Assembly: GCA_036525795.1 (NCBI GenBank) | Contig: DATCZS010000062.1 | Location: forward strand, 1 to 33,530 | DNA length: 33,530 nucleotides | Source: DATCZS01 sp036525795 | GTDB lineage: Bacteria > Actinomycetota > Acidimicrobiia > Spongiisociales > ZC4RG35 | Reading direction: 5' to 3' | Shown here: positions 1 through 7,279 of the stretch, piece by piece | Layout: each line of letters begins with the position of its first letter | Numbering within the stretch: position 1 is the stretch's first letter | Notes under the pieces: generated by a model | Databases searched by the model: none | Seen by the model: only the letters and a program-made list of their open reading frames with translations | Told to the model about the DNA's origin: nothing | Translations under genes and position numbers: made by a program

Positions 1-221
1 GAGGAGGCCCCCCGCCCGAGCCGGTTGCCGGCCAGTTTGACGGCGACCCCGAGACGGGCAAGCACGTATGCGGAGCCGGCTGCCTCGCCTCCAATCGACG
101 CCTGCATGCCGGCGATCTCGGCGTACCCGGACGGGGGCGGGTAATCGTCTGCCAGCTCGATCAGAGTGCTCGGTGCGATGACCCCATAGGAATACACGTC
201 GTGCACAGGTTCCCCGATCAC
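1..221 (-). CDS. PfkB-family carbohydrate kinase, N-terminal part (runs off the window)
   Basis: The minus-strand frame from GTG at 221 to the window edge encodes about 73 residues that look like the start of a ribokinase/PfkB-family sugar kinase. A YGVIAPSTLIELADDYPPP stretch is followed by a glycine-rich GGEAAGSAYVLARLGVAVKL segment, which matches the family's first substrate-binding signature (GGxxxNxAxxLARLGxxVxLxG), with alanine/glycine where the family often has Asn. The family transfers the ATP gamma-phosphate to a sugar or nucleoside hydroxyl in the cytoplasm. The catalytic Asp and the ATP site lie outside the window. The start lies 22 nt after the stop of the PlsY-like gene, with GGTGAG just upstream, so it is probably the sixth gene of that operon. 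GTG at 206 or 197 is an alternative start. The substrate cannot be told. Confidence 0.7.
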   Translation of the reverse strand, partial: MIGEPVHDVYSYGVIAPSTLIELADDYPPPSGYAEIAGMQASIGGEAAGSAYVLARLGVAVKLAGNRLGRGAS

Positions 222-243
222 CTCACCGAGGCACCGGGGAGCC

Positions 244-918
244 TCACGTCGTCTCCGGATCGAACATCTCCCGCCACGCACCGATGACGCTCGCCCCCCA
301 CGACCGGCGGCCCGGCCCGAACCTGCGGCGGGTCCGACGCTCTGTGACGAGGTCGGGGACCATCGCTGCGAAGGTCACCACGCCCACAACGATGCCAAAG
401 ACCGCTTCTGGGCTCCACCCCTGCGTTGCCAGGAACCATGGAAAGACCATCAGGGGGTAGCCGTTCCTCGCCATGTAGACGGAGGCAAAGAGGCTGAGCC
501 CGACGATGACCGCCCCCAGGACCACTACCGATACGGCGAGCGGATCGATGGCGAGAAGGGCACCGACCGTGCAGGCCTGGCCGCGGCCACCGTGGAACCG
601 GTGATACACCGGGTACACGTGCCCAACGACGACGCCGGCGGCGACGGCCAGCATCACGGCCTGTTCTTGGAATATCGCCTGTGCCGCCAGTGTCGGGATC
701 AGGGCTTTCAATCCATCCAGGACCGCAACCAGGACACCCCACCGAGCTCCGTACCGGAGGCCGACGGCGCTTGCGCTCACCCCGGAATACCCGTCGCTCG
801 TCGCGGCCAGTCCCTTCGACTTGGAGATGTCCACGGTCGGGTCGAGCCGGCGGGCAACGATCCGGGCGGTGCTCACCGATCCGAGGAGGATGCCGACCGC
901 GAATGCGAGGAGGGCCAT
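244..918 (-). CDS. PlsY-like membrane acyltransferase paralog 2
   Basis: A polytopic membrane protein of 224 residues related to the acyl-phosphate:glycerol-3-phosphate acyltransferase PlsY. The clearest signature is GHVYPVYHRFHGGRG, the counterpart of PlsY motif 3 (GHxxPxFxxFKGGKG), and the N-terminal GSVSTARIVARRLDP resembles the start of motif 1. The GSGN loop of motif 1 is not recognisable and the second motif reads LDGLKAL rather than DxxKG. Substrate or reaction may therefore differ from true PlsY, which makes lysophosphatidic acid from acyl-phosphate at the inner membrane face. The ATG at 918 shares its A with the TGA of the upstream gene (TGATG), which indicates translational coupling and fixes the start; GTG at 921 is an in-frame alternative. 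Downstream is the PfkB-like kinase. Confidence 0.8.
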   Translation of the reverse strand: MALLAFAVGILLGSVSTARIVARRLDPTVDISKSKGLAATSDGYSGVSASAVGLRYGARWGVLVAVLDGLKALIPTLAAQAIFQEQAVMLAVAAGVVVGHVYPVYHRFHGGRGQACTVGALLAIDPLAVSVVVLGAVIVGLSLFASVYMARNGYPLMVFPWFLATQGWSPEAVFGIVVGVVTFAAMVPDLVTERRTRRRFGPGRRSWGASVIGAWREMFDPETT

Positions 919-1577
919 CACGATCCGGGGAGATAGGCCGGGTACGTCTTGACTTCGGCAATCCGTTCGCTGCGCGAGCGCCGATCTCCACGCCACGCAG
1001 AAAGCGCAACGCGCATCTCATCCCGACTACGCCAGAAGTAGAGCAAGGACGCAGCCACCGCTACGACCACCATGGACCCATGCCTGCCTTGGAAGACCAT
1101 CCACGGCGCCACCCACATCGGCCACAGCTCCGTCATGGCAAAGGCGCTGCCGAGGGCCATACCGACGGCGACACCGACTGCGAGGCTGACGAGAAGCCCA
1201 GCGGGGTCCACCACCAGCAGACCCCCGATGAGCGGGGAGATTCCAAATCCACCCCGGAACCGATGATATGCCGGGTACACATGGCCGATCACCGCACCGA
1301 GCGTCGCCCAGGCGGCTGCGGACGAACCATCGATTGCGAGTCCAGCGCCTGCGATCAGGAAGGCCTTTGCGATGTCGATCGTCCCCGCCCGGATACCGGC
1401 GCGATTTCCCTCTCTTGCCCGCAGCATGGAGGGGCTCACACCGTCGACCGTGGCGAACTCGCCGGTTCCGGCAACCACCACACGGGTCGTGCCGAAGTCG
1501 ATGCCGCGTCCTGCGATGCGGGCTCCCGACACCGAGCCGGCGAGATAGCCGAGAAGGAGCCAGATCAGCGACGTCAC
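918..1577 (-). CDS. PlsY-like membrane acyltransferase paralog 1
   Basis: A 219-residue membrane protein, homologous to its downstream neighbour and to PlsY. It opens with a hydrophobic helix and GSVSGARIAGRGID, and carries GHVYPAYHRFRGGFG where PlsY has GHxxPxFxxFKGGKG. A TIDIAKAF segment stands where PlsY has its DxxKG motif. The GSGN part of motif 1 is replaced by an unrelated stretch (about residues 30-60), and the motif-3 lysine is phenylalanine. The GTG start at 1577 overlaps the TGA of the DUF6512-like gene (GTGA), and its own stop overlaps the next start. The protein is expected in the cytoplasmic membrane. Two adjacent divergent PlsY-like genes suggest a pair with different substrates or a heteromer; that is inference. 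Confidence 0.8.
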   Translation of the reverse strand: MTSLIWLLLGYLAGSVSGARIAGRGIDFGTTRVVVAGTGEFATVDGVSPSMLRAREGNRAGIRAGTIDIAKAFLIAGAGLAIDGSSAAAWATLGAVIGHVYPAYHRFRGGFGISPLIGGLLVVDPAGLLVSLAVGVAVGMALGSAFAMTELWPMWVAPWMVFQGRHGSMVVVAVAASLLYFWRSRDEMRVALSAWRGDRRSRSERIAEVKTYPAYLPGS

Positions 1578-2161
1578 CGGAACACCAGGTACGGGGTGTA
1601 GTCGTCGAGAATCCCGTACTCGTCCAGGTACCGGTACCCGGCGAAGTTCTCGAACAGGAAGACCCGTGGCGGCAGCCACGTGAACACGACCATGGCCACG
1701 CCGAGAAGGACGATTGCGACACCGGCGATCCATCCCGCCGGCCGGCCGATCGGGTCTGCCCGGAGCAGGCGGTATGACCCGTACTGGCCGAGCGCGATGC
1801 CGAACACCGCAGTCCCGATCGTCGCCCACAGCTCTCCCTTGCCACTGATGGGAATGACGATTCCGAGGTAGAAGTAGAACGAGACGATGACCCCGACCGG
1901 AGTGAGGAACAGTGCTGCCGCCTTGGCCACCCAGAAGTTGTTCACCCGGCCCCGAATATATGCGTGCTGCACGCCGGCCATGATCAGCCCCGGCCAGAAG
2001 AACAGCTTGAGGTGTTCCCAGGTGGACTCGTTCACCGAGCCGAATGCGGCTGCGTAGGTGGCGAATCCGCTCAGTTCGTAGAAGAAGTGCAGAAACGACC
2101 CGACCAGGAGGATCACGAGTCCCGATCCTGCCTCCCACGCGATGAGACGTCCCCTGTCCAT
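1574..2161 (-). CDS. DUF6512-like integral membrane protein
   Basis: A 195-residue protein with about five or six hydrophobic segments. The stretch GSVNESTWEHLKLFFWPGL is characteristic of small membrane proteins annotated DUF6512, whose function is not known. It starts 2 nt after the TAG of the HupE-like gene and its TGA overlaps the GTG of the first PlsY-like gene, so it is firmly inside the operon. The NESxWEHLK segment (about residues 43-52) is hydrophilic, conserved and sits at a membrane boundary, so it could be the functional site. The family assignment rests on recalled motif similarity and needs a profile search. Confidence 0.75.
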   Translation of the reverse strand: MDRGRLIAWEAGSGLVILLVGSFLHFFYELSGFATYAAAFGSVNESTWEHLKLFFWPGLIMAGVQHAYIRGRVNNFWVAKAAALFLTPVGVIVSFYFYLGIVIPISGKGELWATIGTAVFGIALGQYGSYRLLRADPIGRPAGWIAGVAIVLLGVAMVVFTWLPPRVFLFENFAGYRYLDEYGILDDYTPYLVFR

Positions 2162-2163
2162 GT

Positions 2164-2778
2164 CTAGATCACTCCGATCAGGAAGAGGAGGCCGACCAGC
2201 GCCATCGCCACCCCTGTGAGCCTCAAGGCAGGGGGACCGACCCGATACCGGCGGGCGATGTCGCCGAGCAGAACACCGGTGAGATGAATGAGCGCCGTTC
2301 CCGTCATGAAACCGAGGGCATAGCGGACGGGGCCGGCGATGGTCGGGGTCTCCACGCCGTGGGCGTATCCGTGGAAGAGAGCGAAGAAGGCCACACCGAG
2401 CATTGCGACACGCACCGGCAGCCGGGTGGAACCTGCGATGGTCGTGCCGAGAACGAGCACCGAAAGTGCGATCCCCGGCTCGACGACGCCCAAGGGCACT
2501 GCATCCGAGCCGAGTCCGAGCACCCCACCGAGCCCCATCACTCCGACGAACGTCGCGGGCACCGTCCAGATGGCCCGGCCCCCGATCTGAACCGACACGA
2601 TCCCCACGGCCAGCATCGCCAGGAGGTGGTCAGGACCGAGTACCGGGTGGGTGAGACCGCCGAGGAACGAGCCGAAACGAATGACCTGGTTCTCGTGAGC
2701 GAGGGCCGGAACGGCGGGGAGCATCGCCACCCCGAAGGCCAGCGCCGCGAAGCCGGCGCGACGGATGCGTCCTGTCAT
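2164..2778 (-). CDS. HupE/UreJ-family membrane protein (possible nickel permease)
   Basis: A 204-residue polytopic membrane protein. It has an N-terminal hydrophobic signal/anchor ending at PALAHE, then LTHPVLGPDHLLAMLAVG, the His/Asp-containing first-helix motif of HupE/UreJ proteins, and later FFALFHGYAHGVE, their second His-rich motif. Members have been implicated in nickel or cobalt uptake for hydrogenase and urease. No such enzyme is encoded here, so the role in this operon is open. The ATG at 2778 overlaps the TGA of the PEP-utilizing gene (ATGA), which decides the start over longer in-frame possibilities. The next gene begins 2 nt after its stop. Confidence 0.85.
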   Translation of the reverse strand: MTGRIRRAGFAALAFGVAMLPAVPALAHENQVIRFGSFLGGLTHPVLGPDHLLAMLAVGIVSVQIGGRAIWTVPATFVGVMGLGGVLGLGSDAVPLGVVEPGIALSVLVLGTTIAGSTRLPVRVAMLGVAFFALFHGYAHGVETPTIAGPVRYALGFMTGTALIHLTGVLLGDIARRYRVGPPALRLTGVAMALVGLLFLIGVI

Positions 2779-5009
2779 GCCACCACCCTGACCGTTCCAC
2801 GGTCGCCATCGACCTCGACGAGAGATCCGGATGGAATGTTCATCGCGCGCTCCACCGAGACAACACAGGGGATCCCGAGTTCCCGGGCGATGATGGAACT
2901 GTGTGACAGGAGGCCGCCGGCACCGGCGACAACCGCGCCGGCGATTGAGAACACCGACGTCCAACCGACGTCCGAGAACGGCACGACCAGCACATCGCCG
3001 GGTTCCACGTCGCCGGCCTGCGATGGCGACTCGATCACCCGCGCCGGGCCCCGATGCACGCCTCTCGAGGCGGCGACTCCTGTCAGGAGCCCCGACGCGT
3101 CCGCGGGCGCCGCCGGGACGAAGGTGTCACCGAAAATCGTGTCCGGCATGTCCCATGTTGAGGCCTCGGCGATCTCCGCTCTCCTTGCCTCAACCCGAAT
3201 GCGAGCGTCATCGATCGTCTCACCGCCGAGCAGCGCCATCACCTCCGCGAGTTCGAGAAACAGGATGTCTTCGGCGGTGTCGATGATCCCGGCTTCGACG
3301 AATCTCCGGCCCACCTCGAAGAATGCAGGCCGAAGCAGGCCATGCCCGAAAGTGTGGAGGCTGCTGACACGCTCCCTGGCGATGCGCCACCGTGCGGCCC
3401 GGTCGCGGCGCACCCGGAGCGAGCGACGATCGTGTTCGAGGCGGGTGACTCCCCCCCCGGTCCGCTCCGTCGACGCCGCAATCGATGCGAGAACGGGTGA
3501 CAGGTCTTCGCGCCACGGTGGCGACGAGAAGTCGTTTCCCCGTTCGGAGTGGTGACCGAAGCGCTCCAAGAACTCTCCCAGTCCGGAGAGCCGATCGTGA
3601 GCGCCAGACAACACGGCCGTCTGCGAAGCCTCGTCGAGTGACCGAAATCGAGCCCCGAGTTCGCTGATGGCCGCGGTCGGATCGAGCCACTCGAGCTCGG
3701 GAAGGCCTGCGGCCGGGTCCGTTCGGAGGGGGTCGATGCCCTCGGACTCGAGGGACCGCCGGTAGCGCCCGGCGTGCACCTGCATGAGGAGTGGCGTGAC
3801 GATATTGTGGCGGGCAGCCTGACCCGACAGGTCCATCAGGAGTTCGATCCTGGCTGCAAGCGCCCGGTCGTCGAGCTCCCCGATCCCCTCGGCTGCCGTC
3901 CGGAAGCGATCCCACAGGGTGTCGACGTCCCGGGCGAGCCTTCGGTGATACGCCAGCAGGCCAATCGCCATCGCCGCCGCTCGCGGCAGATGACGGACGA
4001 CGCCCAGTCCGGGCCGGAAACTCGGCCGATCGTCGCCTCCCGGCAGACCGATCAAGACCTCGAGCAGGTCGCGCTGCATCCCGAGTTGCTCGAAGATGTC
4101 GCCGATGGTCCGCATGTCGAAATAGGCGCGGCCCCCAAACCTGCGGGCCAGGTCCTCCGGTTTCAGGTCGTTGTCCCCGATGAGCTCGCTGAACAGTCCG
4201 ATCCAGGCGCCATTCACCACGGGCACGTTCACGCTCCACACCAGTGGGTGGATCATTCCCGGGAAGACCTCGCGCGAGATCCGATTCGAGAAGACGGGGA
4301 CGTCGAGGGCGGTGATGGGTCGCAGCTGGATCCACCACAGCGTCTCGCCGTCCCAGGCCCATTCGAGGTCGACCGGTCCTTCGGATCGATCGACAGCCAC
4401 CGCTGTTTCGATGACCAACCGGATGACTGCTTCGGGTACGGCAGGCTCAGTGGGCTTGGACTGGATCTCTCCCCAGCGGCTCGTCCACCGCTGCGGTGTG
4501 ACCGTGCCGCCCACGAGGTCGACAGCGGAGCCGGGCACCGCTTCGACGACGACCTCGGCAAGTCCCGTGAGGGGGTTGCGGGTGAACGCAACACCGGCTG
4601 CGCGGGCATCGACCATCTCCTGGACGATCACACCCATGGGCATCGTGGACCGCCCGTAGGCGGTGGCAGCGTCTGTTCCGGAGATCGACCGGACTGCGTC
4701 GACCACCCCGTCGAGACCCTCGACATCGAGGTGTGATTCGAACTGGCCGGCGTACGAGCGTTGCGCTCCGTCCTCTGCCATCCCAGATGATCGCACCGCG
4801 TATCGCCGCCCGTCCCTGACCACCGGGGCGAGCAGCGTGCGGACCCGACCCGAATCCGCGCTGTGATGGCCACCGATCACCCAGCCGGAGGGGACGGCAT
4901 GACCCAGTTCGACCAACCGGGCAAGACCGTGTGCCTTGCCGCCGGCGTCTTGGGGGAGCCTGGTGTGGAGAGCGGCAATGGGCGTGGAGAAGCCCCGTAG
5001 CGACGTCAT
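2775..5009 (-). CDS. PEP-utilizing enzyme with rifampin-phosphotransferase-like domain order
   Basis: A 744-residue cytosolic protein. The N-terminal third is a PPDK/PEP-synthase ATP-binding domain: GGKAHGLARLVELGHAVPSG near residue 25, YAVRSSGMAEDG near 90 and the DLEWAWDG.LWWIQLRPI end near 260. A long middle region (about 280-620) has no family I can name. The C-terminal swivelling domain carries GGLLSHSSIIARELGIPCVV with the phospho-accepting histidine at about 703. The C-terminal TIM barrel that binds PEP/pyruvate in PpsA and PpdK is absent, so this is the layout of rifampin phosphotransferases (ATP domain, substrate domain, His domain), though somewhat shorter. It probably moves a phosphate from ATP to an unknown acceptor. 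ATG at 5009 has a strong GGAGGGAGG upstream. It is the first gene of the operon. Confidence 0.85.
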   Translation of the reverse strand: MTSLRGFSTPIAALHTRLPQDAGGKAHGLARLVELGHAVPSGWVIGGHHSADSGRVRTLLAPVVRDGRRYAVRSSGMAEDGAQRSYAGQFESHLDVEGLDGVVDAVRSISGTDAATAYGRSTMPMGVIVQEMVDARAAGVAFTRNPLTGLAEVVVEAVPGSAVDLVGGTVTPQRWTSRWGEIQSKPTEPAVPEAVIRLVIETAVAVDRSEGPVDLEWAWDGETLWWIQLRPITALDVPVFSNRISREVFPGMIHPLVWSVNVPVVNGAWIGLFSELIGDNDLKPEDLARRFGGRAYFDMRTIGDIFEQLGMQRDLLEVLIGLPGGDDRPSFRPGLGVVRHLPRAAAMAIGLLAYHRRLARDVDTLWDRFRTAAEGIGELDDRALAARIELLMDLSGQAARHNIVTPLLMQVHAGRYRRSLESEGIDPLRTDPAAGLPELEWLDPTAAISELGARFRSLDEASQTAVLSGAHDRLSGLGEFLERFGHHSERGNDFSSPPWREDLSPVLASIAASTERTGGGVTRLEHDRRSLRVRRDRAARWRIARERVSSLHTFGHGLLRPAFFEVGRRFVEAGIIDTAEDILFLELAEVMALLGGETIDDARIRVEARRAEIAEASTWDMPDTIFGDTFVPAAPADASGLLTGVAASRGVHRGPARVIESPSQAGDVEPGDVLVVPFSDVGWTSVFSIAGAVVAGAGGLLSHSSIIARELGIPCVVSVERAMNIPSGSLVEVDGDRGTVRVVA

Positions 5010-5231
5010 GACCGAACCTCCCTCCGCACCGTCGCAGGGAATGCTACGCCAGGTCGCACAGGAGCTCAACAGCGTGTATGTGCGGACGCGCCGGCCCCGG
5101 GGATCGGGGCGACAGTGCGCTCCAGCCGTCCCGAGCATCCCGGCGCCATCCGGCCGGTCGCGGCCAAGGACGAATTCGAGGACGACACCCCGGGTGGGTA
5201 CCCCGAAGATGGCCGGTCGCCGAAGGTCTGG

Positions 5232-6116
5232 CTACAGGTCGCGCAGAAACTCTGCCACGGCGCTCAGGTCTCGACCCGACAGGCCGGCGGCAATGGCGCG
5301 ATCGACGATCGCCCGCGTTGCCTCGGTCTGCGGGATCGGGGCTCCGGCCCTGGCCGACAGGCGCGAGATCAACTCGAGATCCTTGGCGACGATGTCGAGG
5401 GTGGACGCAACGGGAGTCGCGTCCGGCTCGACGAAGGAGGCGCGCTTGTAGCCGACGTACGGGGCCCCGCCGACGCCGCGTGCGAAGACGTCATAGGCGG
5501 CTGCCCGGTCCACCCCGGCCCTCTCGGCCAGAACGAGGGCCTCGGCGAGGGCGCCATTGATGCCGTACACAAGTGCGTTCACCGCCAGCTTCATGGTTGC
5601 CCCACTCCCCTGGCCCCCGAGGTGGACGACCTGAGAGGCGAGCGCATCCAGCACCGGAGTCGCCCTCCGGTACGCCACCTCGTCGCCGCCGACCATGATC
5701 ATCAGGCTTCCTGCCGTGGCGGTCTGGACACTTCCCGACACCGGGGCGTCGAGGAGGGCACCCCCGGCCGAGTCGACCAGTCGACCCACCTCGACGACGG
5801 TGGTTGGATCGACAGTGCTCATCTCGAGGATGACGGTGCCCGCGCCCACCCCGCTGACGAGGCCGTCAGCGCCTCCATAGGCTGCCCACACCGCGGCGTC
5901 GTCGGCGAGACTGCAGACGACCACCTCCGCCGTTTCGGCGACTTCGCCCGGGTGGGTGGCGACCCGTGCCCCCAGATCCGCAGCAAGATCTCCGGCCTTG
6001 GAGGCAGTGCGATTCCACACCACCAGCTCGAATCCAACCTGCCCCAGCCTCGTCGCCATGGCACTGCCCATGCGGCCGGTACCGACGATGCCGACGGTGA
6101 AGTTGTGCGAGTCCAC
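5232..6116 (-). CDS. NAD(P)-dependent 3-hydroxyisobutyrate dehydrogenase-family oxidoreductase
   Basis: A beta-hydroxyacid dehydrogenase of about 294 residues. The N-terminal Rossmann motif is VGIVGTGRMGSAMATRL. The substrate-binding signature DAPVSGSVQTATAGSL lies near residue 115, and the catalytic-lysine motif GSGATMKLAVNAL near residue 165. Relatives oxidise 3-hydroxyisobutyrate, tartronate semialdehyde, gamma-hydroxybutyrate and similar short beta-hydroxyacids; the true substrate cannot be read from sequence. I prefer GTG at 6116, preceded by AGGGAGG (spacing is short). ATG at 6149 would add 11 residues with no fold function and cannot be excluded. The gene is divergent from the Gfo/Idh/MocA gene and shares its roughly 115-nt promoter region. 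Confidence 0.85.
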   Translation of the reverse strand: MDSHNFTVGIVGTGRMGSAMATRLGQVGFELVVWNRTASKAGDLAADLGARVATHPGEVAETAEVVVCSLADDAAVWAAYGGADGLVSGVGAGTVILEMSTVDPTTVVEVGRLVDSAGGALLDAPVSGSVQTATAGSLMIMVGGDEVAYRRATPVLDALASQVVHLGGQGSGATMKLAVNALVYGINGALAEALVLAERAGVDRAAAYDVFARGVGGAPYVGYKRASFVEPDATPVASTLDIVAKDLELISRLSARAGAPIPQTEATRAIVDRAIAAGLSGRDLSAVAEFLRDL

Positions 6117-6194
6117 ATTCCTCCCTGGTGTTGCGACCGCAGCGGGCATTGTTCAACACTCCGGCGGCCACCACAACCAACGCCCCATGCTGCG

Positions 6195-6200
6195 TATGAT
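6195..6200 (+). promoter_or_regulatory. -10-like box upstream of the Gfo/Idh/MocA gene
   Basis: TATGAT, close to the TATAAT consensus, lies 32 nt before the ATG at 6233 in the divergent intergenic region. I see no good -35 hexamer at 16-18 nt, so an activator or another sigma factor may be involved. Confidence 0.35.
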
Positions 6201-6232
6201 CGGGCCCCCCTCAAGAGCCACAGGAGGCGGTC

Positions 6233-7258
6233 ATGATCAGAGCGGGCATCGTCGGCCTCGGATGGTGGGGAAAGACGCTCGTCGAATCCGTCTCCGACAC
6301 CAGTGACGCCATCCGCTTCGTGGCCGGGGCCACCCGTACCCGAACGCCTGAGGTCGCCGAGTTCGCTGAAGCCCACGGCCTCACCATGAAGGAGGACTAC
6401 GCCGGGCTCCTCGCCGACGCTGACGTCGACGCCGTGGTCCTGGCCACCCCCCATTCGATGCACGCCGGCCAGGTCATCGCAGCCGCCGCAGCGGGCAAGC
6501 ACGTCTTCTGCGAGAAGCCGTTCACGCTCAACAGGACCGACGCCGTGCAGGCAGTGGAAGCCACCCGGCGCGCCGGCGTCACCCTCGGGCTCGGCTTCAA
6601 CCGGCGACTGCATCCGGAGATGACCTCGCTGCGCGAGCGGATCCGCACCGGCGGACTCGGCACGGTCATGCACGTCGAGGCGACGATGACGTTTCCCAAC
6701 GCATTGTTCCTCACCGCAGACAGATGGCGAGCCAGCCGGTCGGAGACCCCGTGCGGTGGTCTCACTCCAATGGGAGTTCACGCCGTCGACGGGATGATCG
6801 ACCTCTGCGGCAGGGTCAAAGAGGTGTACTGCCAGAGCTTCCGCCGTGCCGTCGACATCGACGCGGACGACACGACATCGGTGCTGTTCCGGATGGAGGA
6901 CGGCATGTCGGGCTATCTGGGCACACTGACCGCCACCGGAGGCGGCTTCAGCTTCCAGGTCTTCGGCTCGGGCGGGTTCGTGCGTCTCGAAGGCATGACC
7001 CACATCGCCGGCGCATCGTCCGAGGAGCGGCGGAGCCGCCTCTTCGGCACGTGCACGTTCAAACCCACCCAGGGGCCGGCCGAGACATGGCAGGCCGAGT
7101 CACACGACGTGAGCCGGGCAATCCTCGAAGCCTTCGCCCTCGCCGCAGACGGCGGCCCCGATTTCCCGATCACCCTCGACGAGATGGTGCACGGCGCAGC
7201 CGTGACCGAAGCCATCATCCGGTCCGCCGAGACCCATCTCCCCCAGGAGGTCTCCTGA
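6233..7258 (+). CDS. Gfo/Idh/MocA-family NAD(P)-dependent oxidoreductase
   Basis: A 341-residue sugar/inositol-type dehydrogenase. The N-terminal Rossmann domain shows AGIVGLGWWGKTL. The family lysine lies in the EKPF motif (HVFCEKPFTLN, about residue 96), and the catalytic-region histidine is in GGLTPMGVHAVDGMIDL (about residue 182). The rest is the open-faced beta-sheet substrate domain. Members oxidise hydroxyls of sugars, inositols and bile pigments, or act as dehalogenases. The start is set by AGGAGG seven nt before ATG. The gene ends in TGATG, overlapping a six-codon mini-ORF that links it to the EboE-type gene, so the two are one transcript. The substrate is unknown; the context suggests a cyclitol or sugar derivative (inference). 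Confidence 0.9.
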   Translation: MIRAGIVGLGWWGKTLVESVSDTSDAIRFVAGATRTRTPEVAEFAEAHGLTMKEDYAGLLADADVDAVVLATPHSMHAGQVIAAAAAGKHVFCEKPFTLNRTDAVQAVEATRRAGVTLGLGFNRRLHPEMTSLRERIRTGGLGTVMHVEATMTFPNALFLTADRWRASRSETPCGGLTPMGVHAVDGMIDLCGRVKEVYCQSFRRAVDIDADDTTSVLFRMEDGMSGYLGTLTATGGGFSFQVFGSGGFVRLEGMTHIAGASSEERRSRLFGTCTFKPTQGPAETWQAESHDVSRAILEAFALAADGGPDFPITLDEMVHGAAVTEAIIRSAETHLPQEVS

Positions 7259-7278
7259 TGCAACCCCGTAGGAGCTGA
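7258..7278 (+). CDS. Six-codon mini-ORF between two coupled genes
   Basis: ATG at 7258 overlaps the TGA of the upstream oxidoreductase (TGATG) and has an ideal AGGAGG seven nt upstream. It reads M-Q-P-R-R-S and stops at 7278, one nt before the next ATG at 7280, and it contains that gene's own AGGAG. It may be a coupling or leader minigene, or a relic of a start codon that shifted frame. No conservation can be judged from one sequence. Confidence 0.3.
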   Translation: MQPRRS

Positions 7279-7279
7279 C

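Noticed and set aside
918..2138. A 406-codon minus-strand frame reading into the PlsY-like gene
   Set aside because: The first 187 codons are Arg/Gly-rich shadow sequence inside the DUF6512-like gene. The real start is the GTG at 1577 that overlaps the upstream stop.
5819..7003. A 394-codon minus-strand frame across the dehydrogenase and Gfo/Idh/MocA genes
   Set aside because: It is antisense to a clear enzyme gene and has low-complexity, His/Gly/Arg-rich shadow composition with no start signal.
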